A DNA stretch of 64,000 nt from Erinaceus europaeus (Eukaryota; Chordata; Mammalia; Eulipotyphla; Erinaceidae): assembly GCF_950295315.1 (NCBI RefSeq), contig NC_080166.1, forward strand, positions 99,143,141-99,207,140, read 5' to 3'. Shown piece by piece: positions 11,276 to 24,204 of the stretch (its first letter is position 1; each line of letters opens with the position of its first letter). A program made the position numbers and the translations under genes. Under the pieces are notes generated by a model. The model saw only the letters and a list, made by a program, of their open reading frames with translations, was not told the DNA's origin and did no database searches.

Positions 11276-12137
11276 TCCCACAGAAAGAAAGTAAGTAATG
11301 GGCCACGGATATTGGAAGTTTGGTCATTCTGAAGTACCAATCTAATTGTCAAAGGAGGAATGTTGGAGGATAGGACCGAGTAGTAGTAGAACATAATTAG
11401 AATGTTTTTCTGTCTTCAGATATTCTGACACTCATTTCCCAGAGTCCATGTAAAGAGGTCTTATTGAGATCATTCTACTTGTCATATATATATATGATTC
11501 ATATTAAGGTTTTTTGCTCAATTTAGTAAATAATTCTCTTTCCACACAAAATGTATTCTTCAGAAGCTAGTTTATATATCACTTTTTCAGTTTTTACCAA
11601 ATCTTGAAAAACACTAGAACAGTAACAGCTTCAACAAAAGCTTTACCTAATAAATTGGGATCCGTTTTTGCTAAAAATCTTTAAGAGGAATCTCTGCCAA
11701 GATAAGCACAAAAGCTTTAAGAAAATGGTAAATAAATGTAAAGTGATACTGAATCAGGGACTACTGAAATTAGCATATTATCCCCTTACCAAGAGTTTCC
11801 AATTTCTGTCATCTTCTCAATACTTTTTGTTGTTGTTGAAATAGTGACTATAAAAACAGCTATTTCCTTTCTGCTTTGAAATTGCAAAATTAATAGAGGG
11901 TGATCCACTTTTGGAAAATCCAAATAAAATAGATCTTCATATACCAGAAAAGAACAGGGAAATTAGAGACCTGAGGTAAAGTTTGTAGTGCTAAGATTAC
12001 AGGGAAGATTAAATGGGGGACTTTGGGGGAAAGGAAAAAGGAATTTTTCTATTTTGGGTCTAAAGGCAGGAATCAAAAATGAAGTTTCTACCATGAAAAT
12101 GGACTGCAATAATACCTGCCCCCCACACACCTAACTA
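11276..12137. other. Unassigned DNA
   Basis: No repeat or exon recognised; a short (TA)n lies near 11490. Confidence 0.4.
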
Positions 12138-12150
12138 GAAGCCATATCTT

Positions 12151-12434
12151 TTTTTTTAATATTTTATTTATTTATTCCCTTTTGTTGCCCTTGTTGTTTT
12201 ATTGTTGTAGTTATTGTTGTTGTTGTCTTCGTTGTTGGATAGGACAGAGAGAAACGGAGAGAGGAGGGGAAGACAGAGAGGGGGAGAGAAAGATAGACAC
12301 CTGCAGACCTGCTTCACCGCCTGTGAAGCGACTCCCCTGCAGGTGGGGAGCCGGGGTTCGAACCGGGATCCTTATGCCGGTCCTTGTGCTTTGCGCCACC
12401 TGCGCTTAACCCGCTGCGCTACAGCCCGACTCCC
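12151..12434 (-). mobile_element. tRNA-derived SINE, type A, full length
   Basis: A well-preserved inverted copy with tail at left and head at right (cttaacccgctgcgctacag). The 13-bp TSD is gaagccatatctt at 12138-12150 and 12435-12447. It is one of the least diverged SINEs here. Confidence 0.97.
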
Positions 12435-12537
12435 GAAGCCATATCTTCTACAGAGGATAAAATCAGAACAAGATTGCAAATTATGAATATGTTCAATTCA
12501 AGGAAGTCAAACTATGACACAAATATAAAAATTAATT

Positions 12538-12785
12538 CAGTGCAAGAACCAGCTTAAGGATCCCGATTTGAGCCCCCGGCTCTCCAAGGGGAGTCGCTTC
12601 ACAAGCGGTGAAGCAGATCTGCAGGTGTCTCTCTTTCTCTCTCCCTGTCTTCCCCTCCTCTCTCGATTTCTCTCTGTCATATCTAACAACAATGACATCA
12701 ACATCAACAACTACAACAACAATAAAAAACAAAGGCAACAAAAGGTAAAACTAAGTAAATAAATATAAAAAATTAAAATTAAAAA
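12538..12785 (+). mobile_element. tRNA-derived SINE, type A, 5'-truncated
   Basis: Starts just before the B-box-like block and proceeds through body, pyrimidine tract, AAC-rich part and A-rich tail. Flanking atataaa-type sequence suggests a TSD that I cannot define exactly. Confidence 0.9.
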
Positions 12786-13846
12786 AAGAATATAAATTTA
12801 AAAAACAGAAGTCAGCCACACTAAAGAATACTAAAAATTGGTTTTGAATTCTCTTTATGGTCAAGATTAAATATCCGGGGACAGAATCCACTGACCTACT
12901 AGAAATGACAATAAAAAGTAGACAAAAAAATGAACCCATGACTTCCAACATGTTGAATACCAAGCAAAAAAGTATAGTGATCTTTGAGATGTGAGAACAG
13001 CTGGGCTGGAGGCATAAATCCTAGAACTGTCTTGAGTTTGCTGCTGTGAGAATTTTCAGTCCTTGAACTGGAAAAGGAACCCATACACAGCCAGGAAGAT
13101 ATACTGTGTTAGGGAGACATTGCTGGGATTCTGGAAAAAAATAAAAATAGCTGAAATGTGTAAAAGAAAGTAAGAGAGAAAGAGAGAGAGAGATGTAAAG
13201 AGAGAACTCCAAGTTCTGTAGAGGGTTTCCCTGGAGTAGTCATATGCATACTGATTTGTCAATACACAGATGATTATTAAAGGTGCGTGGAAAAGCCACC
13301 CAGAGTTAGAAGGAGTATATGATAGTCACACAGCAGAAATTATCTGTCCTTGTCAGTATTACTGGAAAGTCTCTTTTCATGAGACACTGGGTAGCATACA
13401 CAGAAGGGTCTTGCCTCATCGTAGAGAATAATTAACCCTAGACTAAACACTGCTATATTTTCAACCAGCAAATTTGAAAAGATAAACATGTGTGCAGCAC
13501 TATAAAAATGTTCATTTTTATATTCAGTTTGCTCAAATTTCTATTTGATTGTGCAATAATGGGTATTTATTACCTTCTCTATAATTCTTTATAGAAATAC
13601 TCAAGAAATACTCAATGGGAGTATTTCTCAAAAGAAAAAAAAATACAAAACTCAAAATGATTGAAATGAAAAACTATTCAACTCCCAGGAATGTTGAGCT
13701 CCTAATGCATAATATCCAATGAAAAAAATTCCAGTCACATAGCAAGCCAAGGGAACACAACCACAACTCATAAAATGAATAAATCAAAATCAGTAAAGCA
13801 CAAACAAATATATCATAATTACTAGGGATGACATTAGGACTGATAA
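12786..13846. other. Unassigned DNA
   Basis: Nothing recognised apart from a short (AG)n at about 13170-13195. The short open frames on the minus strand are AT-rich and domainless. Confidence 0.4.
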
Positions 13847-13998
13847 TAGTAGCTGGGAGAGGGGCATGGGATTTGTCTGCCTAAGGCTCCAAATTCAATC
13901 GACGTTGATGCAAATACTGTATTCTTATAGCTCTTCTCTCTCTCCCCCCTTTTCTCTCTCATGTGAAATTCTCTATCTCACAAAAAAATAAAACTATT
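13847..13998 (+). mobile_element. Degenerate SINE
   Basis: A tRNA-like start (gggagaggggcatgggattt), a ggctccaaattcaatc block in the B-box position, a pyrimidine tract at 13932-13965 and an A-rich end. Confidence 0.5.
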
Positions 13999-14169
13999 TT
14001 TAAAGTAAGATGATAACAAAATCATATGTTCATGCATCCAATCACATAAAATACAGATAATCAAAACATGAATTTAAAGATGAGGACTCCCTGGGAAAAA
14101 AAAAAGATGAGGACTATCAGACTCAATTAGCAAGACTCAATTACCTGTGTCACCTATTAGAAACACTGT

Positions 14170-14295
14170 AGCAGCTTGGGGAATGGCTCACCTGGTAGAG
14201 CACAGGACTAGTGAGCTGAAGGCATGGTTCAATCACCAGCATTGCATCTGCTGAAATACTACTAGACAATATCCCCATTAAAATAGGCCTTAAAA
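14170..14295 (+). mobile_element. Degenerate tRNA-derived SINE
   Basis: A-box-like tggctcacctggtagagc and B-box-like ggttcaatcac at tRNA spacing, with a short A-rich end. It lacks the features of a functional tRNA gene (no 3' stem complement or terminator). Confidence 0.6.
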
Positions 14296-14636
14296 AAGGA
14301 ATATTCTGGAAGTACAGAGCCAACACTAAAGTACACACATCAGGTTGGGAAGAAAGACAAATACTGCTCACACTAACGTAAAGAAAACTTGAATGTTTAC
14401 ATAGCTGTCAAAGATTTCAGAAGAATACTATTGCATAGAAAGCAGACTATTTTGTAATAACCAAGGGATCAATTAATAGGAGGATGTAACAATCAATCAC
14501 TAGTATTTATGTATTCAATAATAGAATTGGAAACACAAAAGGAAAGGAAAAGCAAAGGAGAACAAGTGGACAGATGAGTGCAAAACATGACTGCTGGATT
14601 TGATGGCCTGGAGCTTACTACAGAAAGTGTAAGAGA

Positions 14637-14907
14637 GGGAGTTGGGCTGTAGTGCAGCGGGCTAAGCACAGGTGGCGCAAAGCACAAGGACTGGCATAAG
14701 GATCCCGGTTCAAACGCCGGCTCCCCACCTGCAGGGGAGTCACTTCACAGGTGGTGAAGCAGGTCTGCAGGTGTCTATCTTTCTCTCCTCCTCTCTGTCT
14801 TCCCCTCCCTCTCTCCATTTCTCTCTGTCCTATCCAACAACGACAACAACAATAATAACTAAAACAAGGGCAACAAAAGGGAATAAATAAAATAAATTTA
14901 AAAAAAA
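14637..14907 (+). mobile_element. tRNA-derived SINE, type A, full length
   Basis: Complete copy with head gggagttgggctgtagtgca and tail gggaataaataaaataaa. The perfect 15-bp TSD is agaaagtgtaagaga at 14622-14636 and 14908-14922. Confidence 0.97.
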
Positions 14908-14922
14908 AGAAAGTGTAAGAGA

Positions 14923-15549
14923 ATGGGGAAGACAGCTGGGCTGGCTAAAATGAGTTCAGAGAAAAAGGTAGGTAGATAATAACATGGAAACACCAAGCTA
15001 AGGGATCCTATTGAGATGCTTCACTGAAAATGGGAAAGAAAAAATAGGTACTAGAAAGGGCAAAGGTTGTGTTTGCTTTTTTGAAATAGCCAACAACCTG
15101 CAACAAATGTATATGCTTGAAGGGAAGTTCTGATGATATAAAGAAAAAATTATACAGTACAGAAAAGAATAATTACAAGAGACAACTTTGAAAAGGAAAG
15201 CAAGTTTTGGTCTCTCTCTCTCTCCCTTTCTCTCTCTCTCTCTCTCTGAAAGTATCTCCCTCATATGAAAAAAATAAATATTTAAGAAACTAAGCTATAT
15301 TTAAATAGGTGCACTTCTGTAGTGTCTGGGATAGCTTTTCTTCTATTTCTGATTTTACTGGGTTTTGTGTCCTGTTTTTTTCTAAGTCTGGCTAAAGGTC
15401 TATTTTGTTAATATTTTCAAAGCTTCACCTATTATCAACATTCCCCACCAGAGTGATGAACCTACATTGACGCCTCAGAGTCATCCAAAGTCCACTGTGC
15501 TCCTTAGGGTTCACTACATTTTTTTTTCTCTTGATTTTTTTTTCTTTTG
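14923..15549. other. Unassigned DNA with a (TC)n tract
   Basis: A CT-rich run at 15211-15247 followed by an A-rich stretch may be a SINE 3' remnant. The rest is unrecognised. Confidence 0.4.
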
Positions 15550-16715
15550 GTATTATTCTACAAAGCTAGACAGATGTATATCGACAAGTACCCATTACGT
15601 AACTTAAGTAACAGATAGGCTATTTTCATAACCACAGAATATAGTGTTCTGCCCAGGGCAATCAATGGCTATTTTATAATCTTTTATGGTTTTGACTTTT
15701 CTGGAATATTATATGATGAGAAACTTACAGTAGGTTCTCTTTTCTGTTTGGCTTCTTTCACTCGGTAATAATGCATTTTGGCTTCTTCTTACAACATTTA
15801 TTTTTAGTGCTATACCATAGTTTACTTACTCAGGACGTTTTGGTTGCTTCCAAGTCTGTTTTCTGTAGTCTCTGAGATTTCACCTAAACTAAATTTTGCA
15901 GACAGAGAATTTTGCAGAGAGAGAGAGAAAAGGAGAGAGAGAGGAGAGAGAGATCACAGCACCAACCCCCCCCCCCCCCAGTGCATATGAACCAAGCTCT
16001 AAGCAGGATCCTATTAAGAGCAAAGCAGACACCATCCCATGTGAACTATCTTGCTGGCCTGGTTGCTTCCAAGGTTTGACAATTATGAATTAATTTACTG
16101 TAAACATTCTTGGGCAAGTTTTGTATTGACTTAAATTTTCTACTCTTTTGGGAAAAATATCAAGGGACATCACTGCTGGATCATATGGTTAGACCAAAAG
16201 TGTTTGGCTTTGCAAAAAATTAACAAGCTGTCATCAAAAAAAGCCGTACTATGCATACCAAAGCCATACCTTTGACTATAGTCCAAATCTAGAAAACTGA
16301 CAGTGTTAGTTTCTCCCCAGGATGTGTAGTAACAAGAACTCCAGTTCACTGTGATTTGGACTATAATCACAATTTTTTTATCTTTTGTTTGTATTTTCAC
16401 TTCCTTGCTGGCATGTGATGTAGAGTATCTTTTCATATACTTATTTGCTATGTCTATGTATCTTTTTTTGATCAGGTGTTTGACAAAGTATTTGGCCCAT
16501 TTTTTAATTATGCTGTTTCTCATTATGGAGTTTTAGAAATTCTTTGTGTATTGTGAACCACAGTCTTTTAAGAGGTATATCTTTTGTAAATCATTTTCCA
16601 AGCCATGGACTAGTCTTCTTATTCTATTGACATTGTCTTGCCTTTTGCAGAGCAGTTTTTCTTCTTTTTAATTTAATGAAGTTCAACTTACAAATCACAT
16701 CCTAATGTAATTTAC
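15550..16715 (-). mobile_element. Old L1 ORF2 3' region, interrupted
   Basis: The minus strand corresponds to the L1 ORF2 C-terminal region. On the plus strand, ggttgcttccaagtctg at 15842 resumes as ggttgcttccaaggtttg at 16060, after a SINE. It is heavily diverged and frameshifted. Confidence 0.7.
15893..16059 (-). mobile_element. Old SINE inserted in L1
   Basis: GA-rich run, 14 C's at 15966-15979, then the complement of a tRNA-like head ending at tcttgctggcc. It splits the surrounding inverted L1. Confidence 0.65.
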
Positions 16716-16719
16716 TTTT

Positions 16720-16930
16720 GGGACTGGGAGGTGATGCATCTACCTGATAGAGCTCATATAGTACAGTGCACAAGGACACAGGTTCAAGTCCCCAGTCCCC
16801 ACCTACAGAGAGGAAGATTCACAAGTGCTGAACCATTGTTTCTGGGGTCTCTCTCCACCCCCCACCTCTCCCTTCCTCTCAATTTATCTGTCTCTCTAAA
16901 ATTAAATAAATAAATAAATTTGGATTTTTT
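16720..16930 (+). mobile_element. tRNA-derived SINE, type B
   Basis: Head ggtgatgcatctacctgata, B-box-like ggttcaagtcccc, CT-rich tract and (AAAT)n tail. The site repeat is near atttactttt on both sides (about 16708 and 16935). Confidence 0.9.
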
Positions 16931-16934
16931 AAGT

Positions 16935-18003
16935 TATTTACTTTTAACTCTTTATCTTTAATTATAAGTATGCTAAATTTCCAAGTTTCATCCTTTATTT
17001 TTCCTCTCTTTCCCTTTTTTATTCTTTCTCACTCTTTCTCAATACTTTCATTCACTTCCAACCTTTTAACACTCACTAATGTTGCCATGGCTGTACTTAT
17101 TTTAACAAAAGAAGCCCTATACTACTTCTACCACATGGGGAGATAGCTAATGATTTGCTCTTGTTCTTCTCAGCCTCAAGAACTGTGAGAAATAAATTTC
17201 TTGCATTTATAAGTGACCTGCTTATCATTTATAAGCGACTGCTAGCAGTTCAAATAGACCAAGATGGAAAAAACTTAGACGTTTTTAAGTGACAACTAAA
17301 CACAAAGGTATAAAAGATAAGTAAGATATTGTTTGCTGCTACATTGGAAATATTACTTGATATTTTACATTTACTTGACATCCTGAAGATTTTATGATTC
17401 AAATTTCAAATCAAGGATTGTCTTCTCCTAAGTATATGTTTGTATATATATATACATATATATGACTTAAATAAATAATAGATCAAGCTGTGAGAAGTCA
17501 ATGATAAGAGATTTGTAAGAGAGATATAAATAAGTTAAATATATTTAGAAATCACATAACACTTTCAAAGGATTTTTACTACTAAATCAACTTACATAAC
17601 AAATTAAATTATCAGGTCTCAAAGTTATATACTATAGAAATGAATAATATTAATTGCCTATAGTTATTATATGCCATATAGAATATATTATTTGTTAACA
17701 GAAAAGTTTATAAAGAAAATTCAGTGGGTAGAAATTCTATGTTCGGAGAAAAGGAGACAGTCAGACAGCACTATGGCTGTCAAAGTCAATTTGTCTTAAC
17801 ATGTATCTAGTAGTTGGAAGGAAAGATAAAATGGGAAAGAGCAACTGAAACGTGAGATAACTGGCACAAGAAGCCGATGAAAGCAGTGTGAGAAGAGATC
17901 AAGATGGAACTTTCAACTTGTGAAGGAAAAGAGGTCTTTTCCTCTTTAGAGGTGAGGAGCAAAAAAAAAAGCGTGGGTGAACATATCATAAATTTAATTT
18001 TAA
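16935..18003. other. Unassigned AT-rich DNA
   Basis: No repeat or exon recognised. A short TA/CA-rich stretch is near 17443. Confidence 0.4.
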
Positions 18004-18200
18004 GGACTAGGTGGAGGCATGCCTTGTTGAGTCCACACATTATAATGCATAAGTGTATTCTAGCCCCTGGGTCCTACTTGCAGGGGAGGGGGGAAATTCA
18101 CAAGCAGTGAAGTAGTGCTGCAGGTATCTCTCTCCTCATCTCTATCTTCCCCTGCCCTTTCAATTTCTCTATTTCTACATAAAATAAATTAATTAGTTTT
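18004..18200 (+). mobile_element. tRNA-derived SINE, type B, diverged
   Basis: Recognisable head, aagtgtattctagcccctgg, cttgcaggggaggg body, ctgcaggtatctctctcc tract and A-rich end. Confidence 0.82.
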
Positions 18201-18754
18201 TTAACTTTTAAAAATGTAACGGTATTTTTAAGTTACGATGTTCTCACTTATTTTTTTTTCTATGTGATAAAGAGGAAATCTTATCTCCTAAAGAGAATAA
18301 GGATTTTTTTTTTTCAAGAAGGAAATTTTGTCGAACTAAATGTGCCAATCTTCTCAGCTCTTCCATTTAAAAAAACACTAAAATCTTCTACATTTAGATA
18401 TGGTAAATGGAGCTCAGAGTAGTTAGGAAACTATCCCAAAGGCACAATTACTACTGCGCAGTGCGACTCCAGAGATTTGTTCTTTACAATACACCTTTCA
18501 GAACAATCTGATATTCCTAAACATAGCCAGAAGCACTTACCCAGAAAGTGGGGGCACCTATTGTAAAGGTCAAATGCAAATTTGAAGCTTAAGAATCTTT
18601 ACAAAGACTGCATATGTAGATTTTTGATGTATGATTAGTAGCCACTCTCTGGAAATGCAAAGTACCTGCAGTTGAGAGAAAGCAAGCTGCTTCAACTCAC
18701 AGCAAAAGGAAGAGCCCAAAGATGTTGTTAGTATTACCTGGTTGATTAAGCCTT
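18201..18754. other. Mostly unassigned DNA, possible MIR at 18385-18470
   Basis: 18385-18470 resembles an inverted MIR 5' half (ggtaaatggagctcagagta, then ggaaactatcccaaaggcac). The rest is unrecognised. Confidence 0.4.
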
Positions 18755-18768
18755 AAAAATACACTCAG

Positions 18769-19630
18769 CAGGAACCTCACATCTCCACTATAGAGCCCCT
18801 ACTTCCACCAGTCCTGGAACCCTTGGATAGGGCCCACTTTCCCAGATGTGTCTCCCAATCCATACCAAATAATATTGCATCCACCGATCACAACCTAACC
18901 AACGCAACGATTGCCACCTCAACATGCTTCACCTCAGACTGTGTCCAGAGACTTCACATGTGGAATGACAACCCTTCAGCTTCATTACTCGGGTGAGACC
19001 TTTCCTTTTATAGTACACTCTAATTTCATCTCAGGTAGTTCACTTTCTAACAAAGTCCCATAACCTAGATATACACCAGTTTCTGTGAGAGAGAGCTTAT
19101 GTTCACACGTATCCATAAACTACTGCAAAATATATACCTGAAAGCAGTAGTACACTAGAGTTTGCAGTGAGTACCTCCCTAACACTTCCTCTCCACTATT
19201 CCAAGCTTGGGATCCATGATTGCTCAACAAATTGTTTGGCTTCGTATGTTAACTCTCTTTTCAATCACTAGGTTCCAGATGCCACCAGGATGCTGGCCAG
19301 GCTTCCCTGGATTGAAGACCCCACCAATGTGTCCTGGAGCTCAGCTTCCCCAGAGACACACCCTACTAGGGAAAGAGAGAGACAGACTGGGAGTATGGAC
19401 CGACCAGTCAACGCCCATGTTCAGTGGGGAAGCAATTACAGAAGCCAGACCTTCTACCTTCTGCAACCCTCAATGACCCTGGGTCCATGCTCCCAGAGGG
19501 ATAGAGAATGGGAAAACTATCATGGGAGGGGGTAGGTTATGGAGATTGGGTGGTGGGAATTGTGTGGAGTTGTACCCCTACTACCTTATGTTTTTGTTCA
19601 TTAATCCTTTCTTAAATAAAAAATTTAAAA
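18769..19630 (+). mobile_element. L1 extended 3' UTR copy, short form
   Basis: Reference short copy: starts at caggaacctcacatctcc and ends at tcttaaataaaaaatttaaa. The perfect 14-bp TSD is aaaaatacactcag at 18755-18768 and 19631-19644. TSD, AATAAA-type signal and A tail show L1-type retroposition. It has no coding potential. Confidence 0.93.
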
Positions 19631-19644
19631 AAAAATACACTCAG

Positions 19645-20504
19645 TTTGTGTAAGGTAGTAGAGTGTATTTGTTGTGGTATGAATGTAAAGCCAGCACTGA
19701 AGTTGACTTGAAAGTGTTCTTTATAATTTCTTACTGTGAAGTTCCACATTATGAGTACTGAACCAGAAATCTCATTACTTTAATAGCAATATACCAAGAA
19801 TAATACACAATGCAGGAGAAATTTTATAAATACACTCTTAAGAACGTTGGGCTATACCCATAAAACTTTAGTTCTTTAATCATATTGCTCTGTTTGATGA
19901 GGATGGCTTGAGTACATTCTATATTCTCCAATATGTGGGCAGTTTCTGCTTTCAGAAATTTATAATCTCATTATAAAAAGAGGATTCATAAGAAATAATA
20001 ATAAAATGACCACATTTCAAAAAATTATTTGATGGATGATTCTGAGGATTTAGGAAAAAGAAGTAAAGCAAGTTGATTTCAAGGTTAAATAAAAAGGACA
20101 ACTTCGTAGTAAAACTATTTTGATATACTGCTTATTTCTTACATATGCTCTTTTATAAAACAGTATTGATAGGCATGTGCTGAATTAATTTTGTTAGTAG
20201 TAACATATTGTTTTATGCATATAATATATACAGATATATATATATCATATATATACTTCAATAGCACATTCTGAGATCACTTGTAGATCATAAAAAATGC
20301 AGCTGTCCATAAACTTTTTTTTTTTATTAACAAAATGATAGTTTGATTGAGGGTGAAATGTCCTATACATATCTTAGGGAAATATGAACATGTGTTCTTG
20401 TGACAATAAAGCTTCTGTAAATCAACTTTTCTTCAATAAAGTGATATTGGAGTAAAAAAATTAATAAAAATTCCAAATAAACAGGAAGGGATGTAAAAGA
20501 CAAC
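19645..20504. other. Unassigned AT-rich DNA
   Basis: A possible inverted L1 3' UTR scrap lies near 20310-20400 (T run followed by attaacaaaatgatagtttg). Otherwise nothing is recognised. Confidence 0.35.
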
Positions 20505-20514
20505 CAGAACATCA

Positions 20515-20640
20515 GTTTGGCACATGTAATGCCACAGATTAAGTTCAGAACCTCAGGTTTGAGATTTCAAAGCTTTATCCACTGTGCTACCTCCTGACCA
20601 CAAGAACAGAATTCTCTCTTTCTCTCTCTGGTCTTCTCTG
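20515..20640 (-). mobile_element. Degenerate tRNA-derived SINE
   Basis: The plus strand reads gctttatccactgtgctacc, the complement of a type C-like head. It is short and without a clear tail. Confidence 0.5.
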
Positions 20641-20935
20641 GGTTAGTGTTTGGAAAAAGGCAGAAAAATGAATATATAAAAATTAATTCAAATCTGAGGA
20701 ATATTTTGGTACATATAGAAGTCTGGATTCATAGTAATTCCAACTATGAATATTAGTATTTTGAAGATAGTATTTCCTTCTCTACTGATTTCTACTTTTT
20801 CTGTTGATATCTGACTGCTAGCTTTATCACCCCTTAGATGTTCCAAGTTATTATTCCTTGGCTGTGATTTTGTTTGTTTTCTTGGTGCAGAAGGGATCTC
20901 ACACATGCACAATGTCACTGCTCCCAATCCTACAG

Positions 20936-21108
20936 TTTTCAGTCAGGTAGAGTAGAAAGCCAGACAGGAAAACAGAGAGGGATAGAGAGACAAGAGTGCC
21001 AGAATTTCACCCAAACCCCTAGCACATCCATGGAATGCCAGGCCTCGAACTTGAGCCAGGCCCACAGAAAGATATGTACCCTGCTCAATGAGCTATTTCT
21101 CTGCCCCC
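20936..21108 (-). mobile_element. Degenerate tRNA-derived SINE
   Basis: The minus strand begins gggggcagagaaatagctca and has a tcaagttcgaggcctgg block at the B-box position, then a CT-rich tract. Confidence 0.65.
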
Positions 21109-21239
21109 ACTTGTGTGTTTTAAAGATGTTTTTCTTGATCTTTAATCTTCACCAATTTTCATATCTCCCCATGACAGGTGTCTGCACACTGTGCCCAACA
21201 CCAGCTGGCATCATTCCTTCATATATTATTTTGCCCCTT

Positions 21240-21422
21240 CTCTCCTCTCTTTCATTTCATTTTACTTTACTATTTTATTTTATTTTATTTTACTTTATTT
21301 TACTTTATCAGAGCAGTGCTCAGCTCTGGCTTAGGGTGGTGCAGGGGATTGAACCTGGGACTTCGGTGAGAGGCATGAGAGTCTCTTTGCATAACCATTG
21401 TGTTATCTACTCCCACACCCCC
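21240..21422 (-). mobile_element. tRNA-derived SINE, type D
   Basis: The minus strand reads ataacacaatggttatgcaa, agagactctcatgcctctca, then ccaggttcaatcccctgcac and agccagagctgagcactgct. The tail has become (TTTTA)n on the plus strand. Confidence 0.85.
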
Positions 21423-21609
21423 TCTCTTTCCTTTTAAGGATCCTGGTAGAGCTGCTAAACAAACTCTTCTTAGTCTTTTATATATTTCTCATCCTTTGAA
21501 AATTTGGATATGCTGTTTTGACATATATTCTAATTTATTAATTTCTTCATCAACTATAGTCTGTGGTGGTCAAACTCACCTATAAATTTGTCAATTTATC
21601 AACTTTAAC

Positions 21610-21758
21610 TTTTGTTTTTTAAGATTGAGTTATTCTATGAAAGAGGAAAAAAGCTGAGTACTGCTATAATATATGTACTGCCAGGGACCAAGCATGGGCC
21701 TTTACACATATAAATAAATACTCCATTGGCTTAGCCACCTCTCCGAATGCATTTCAGT
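21610..21758 (-). mobile_element. Degenerate tRNA-derived SINE
   Basis: The plus strand ends with ccattggcttagccacctct, the complement of a SINE head, after a ccagggaccaagcatgggcc block. Confidence 0.55.
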
Positions 21759-21789
21759 TATTTTCAGCTTCCAGAATTTACCATTTCTT

Positions 21790-22018
21790 TTTAAAACTTT
21801 TTTATTATCTTTGTTTATTTATTAGATAGAGACAACCAGAAATTGAGAGCGAAGGGGGAAATACAGAGGAAGAGAGAAAGAGAGATACTTTCAGCACTAC
21901 TTTATCACTTGCAAGGCTTTCTTTCCCCTGCAGGTGGGGAGAGGGGGTGGCTCAAACCTGGGCTCTTTTGCATTGTAACATGTATGCTCAACCAGGTGTG
22001 CCACCACCCTACCTCCAT
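21790..22018 (-). mobile_element. tRNA-derived SINE, type B
   Basis: Inverted type B copy with tail at left. A perfect 17-bp TSD (agaatttaccatttctt) lies at 21773-21789 and 22019-22035. Confidence 0.93.
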
Positions 22019-22039
22019 AGAATTTACCATTTCTTTCCT

Positions 22040-22625
22040 CTGTAAATTTCTTATATCTCTGCTGAAGAGCAAACAAAACACCTATCCAAAGAAACCTGTT
22101 CACACCTATGTTCATCATGGCACAATCTGCAATACTGAAATAGCCCAAACTTTGAAGCAACTCAGATGCCCAATGACAAATGAATGGCTAAGAAACTTGG
22201 GGTCTGTTTGGGTGTGTTTATGTGTGTGATCACTGCTGTAAAAATGATGAAGTCATCTCCTTTACCACAAAGCCTGAGGGAATCATGTTGAGTGAAATAA
22301 GCCAGAAAGAGAAGGACCAATACCAAATTATCTCACTCACAGGTATAGAACTTAAAAGCAAGGATGGTAAGAGAAAACATAAGATGAAACTTGAACAGGA
22401 TGTGGTTTACTACTCCAAGGCTAAGACTCTGGGGAAGGAGGGAGAGGGGCGGGCAGGAGGGTCTTTGGGGTCCCGGTATATGATAGGGGATAGGACCTAG
22501 ATTTGGAGAGCAACTGTCTCGCAAAATCCTAGACATGCACCATGAGGAGATGAGAGGTTGCACCTATGTCTCAACAACTGTGATGTAAATGACTAACCCT
22601 GAAATAAACTATATTAAAAAATTTA
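22040..22625 (+). mobile_element. L1 fragment: ORF2 C-terminus and 3' UTR
   Basis: Plus-strand translation shows degraded ORF2 C-terminal motifs (CPMTNEWLRN, then EGIMLSEISQKEKDQYQII) followed by a G-rich 3' UTR and AATAAA at about 22602. It is broken by frameshifts and stops. Confidence 0.88.
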
Positions 22626-22797
22626 GAGGAGAGAAAGAAAATCTGGATTTTGCCTTTTCTTTTCCTGAAAATTATAAAAAATTATTTTTATTATTTATGC
22701 TTGCTACTTCTATTTTATTTCTTTTATTTTATTTGCCAATAGGCTTATCTCTGGGGGATGAATACGCTACTCATGATGGCTTTTCTGTTTGTTTGTT

Positions 22798-22982
22798 TTT
22801 CTGCACTATTTGATACGACAGAGAGAAATTGAGAGAAGAGAAGGAGATAGAGAGCCACCTGCAATATTTGCTTCACTGCCTGTGAAAATTCCCCCTTGCA
22901 GGTGGACGTGGGGCCTTGAACCTGGTTCCTTGCACATAGTAATATGTGCGCTTACCTAGGTGTGCCAAAACCTAGCTCCCCC
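22798..22982 (-). mobile_element. tRNA-derived SINE, type B
   Basis: Inverted copy: gacagagagaaattgagaga, cttgcaggtggacgtggggc, cttgaacctggttcc, then the head complement ending cctagctccc. Confidence 0.87.
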
Positions 22983-24067
22983 TACTTTTATTTTTCTGCC
23001 TCTATGATTTTTTTTTTTGCTGTTATTTCTTTGACTTCTGACATGATTTCCTATTTTTTCATGTGCTTGGGTTTTATTTGTTTAAGAACCATGTATTGTA
23101 TATGGAAAAAAATAATATAAAATCTCAAGTAACAGTTATCTTTCTCCACGGAATATTTTATTTATATTATTGTTTTTGTAAGTCCATGCAGGGTTGATAT
23201 AAATTAGGTTTCTGTAGGTGTAGGAACTGAGATTATGCTTAGTGTCCCTCATCAAGAGAGATAGCAGTTTACTTCTACTGTATACTTACTCCGAAAGCAC
23301 AAAACTTTGAAGCGTGAAACCTTGCTATGACCAGCCCTATTTCTGAGTTATGTTCCTCTAGCTCTGTCAAGCCACCAACAATTCAGCTGCCTCTTCCAAA
23401 AATAGTAGAAACCATAGGAAAGACCTCTAAGGATTTTACCACCCACATTTTATTTTTTCTTATGGACTCTGGCCTTCTTATTTCATAAAATTATAGCCCT
23501 CTGGCACAGCACCTTCACATAAATTTCTGGAGGCTTTTGAGGTGTTCTAGTTTTCTCAGTAAGAGGTTGGTCTAAGATACCTACTCCCTTTTAGAGAGAA
23601 AGAGACAGGGAGAGAGAGAGGTAGAGAGGGGGGCTTTGTATAAGAGAGGAAGAGAAAGATTTATCATTTTCTTCAGATTAAGTTAATTATTGTGATATTG
23701 TGAAGCTGAATTTTTAAATGTCAAAATTCTGCACTGATAATGACTACAAATTGAAACTATAATCATTTTAGACGTCATTGAATTGATACTTAAAAGAAAT
23801 AGGCAATTGTAAGAAATGTCAGTGAATGGTTATCTCCTCAGAAATCCAAAGCAGAGGTGCAAGATCACAAAGTCATCAATGATGGCATCTAGATTGTCTT
23901 ATATTTGCTTCCATCTAGTTACACAATTACATCTTACTTCATCTATTTTTTTCAGTTTTTAATGTTTTTAGAGTACTAATCAATAAAAATTGAAGATTTA
24001 TATAAAACACATACAAAATAAATTTTAAAAAGACTTCCATCTCCATGAATAATACCAACAATCCCAT
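22983..24067. other. Unassigned DNA
   Basis: A GA-rich stretch at 23590-23660 may be a SINE remnant. The rest is not recognised as repeat or exon. Confidence 0.4.
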
Positions 24068-24165
24068 GCAGGGAGCCAGGGGATAGCTCACCCAGAACAG
24101 TGCACACCTTGCCATGTGTGAAGACCCAGGTTTGAATACTGAGCCACTGTATATATAAAATAATG
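24068..24165 (+). mobile_element. Degenerate tRNA-derived SINE
   Basis: gggagccaggggatagctca head with a cccaggtttgaatact B-box-like block and an A/T-rich end. Confidence 0.65.
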
Positions 24166-24204
24166 ATTTATAATAGTAATTAAAATAGAGTGTACTAAAA
24201 TAAA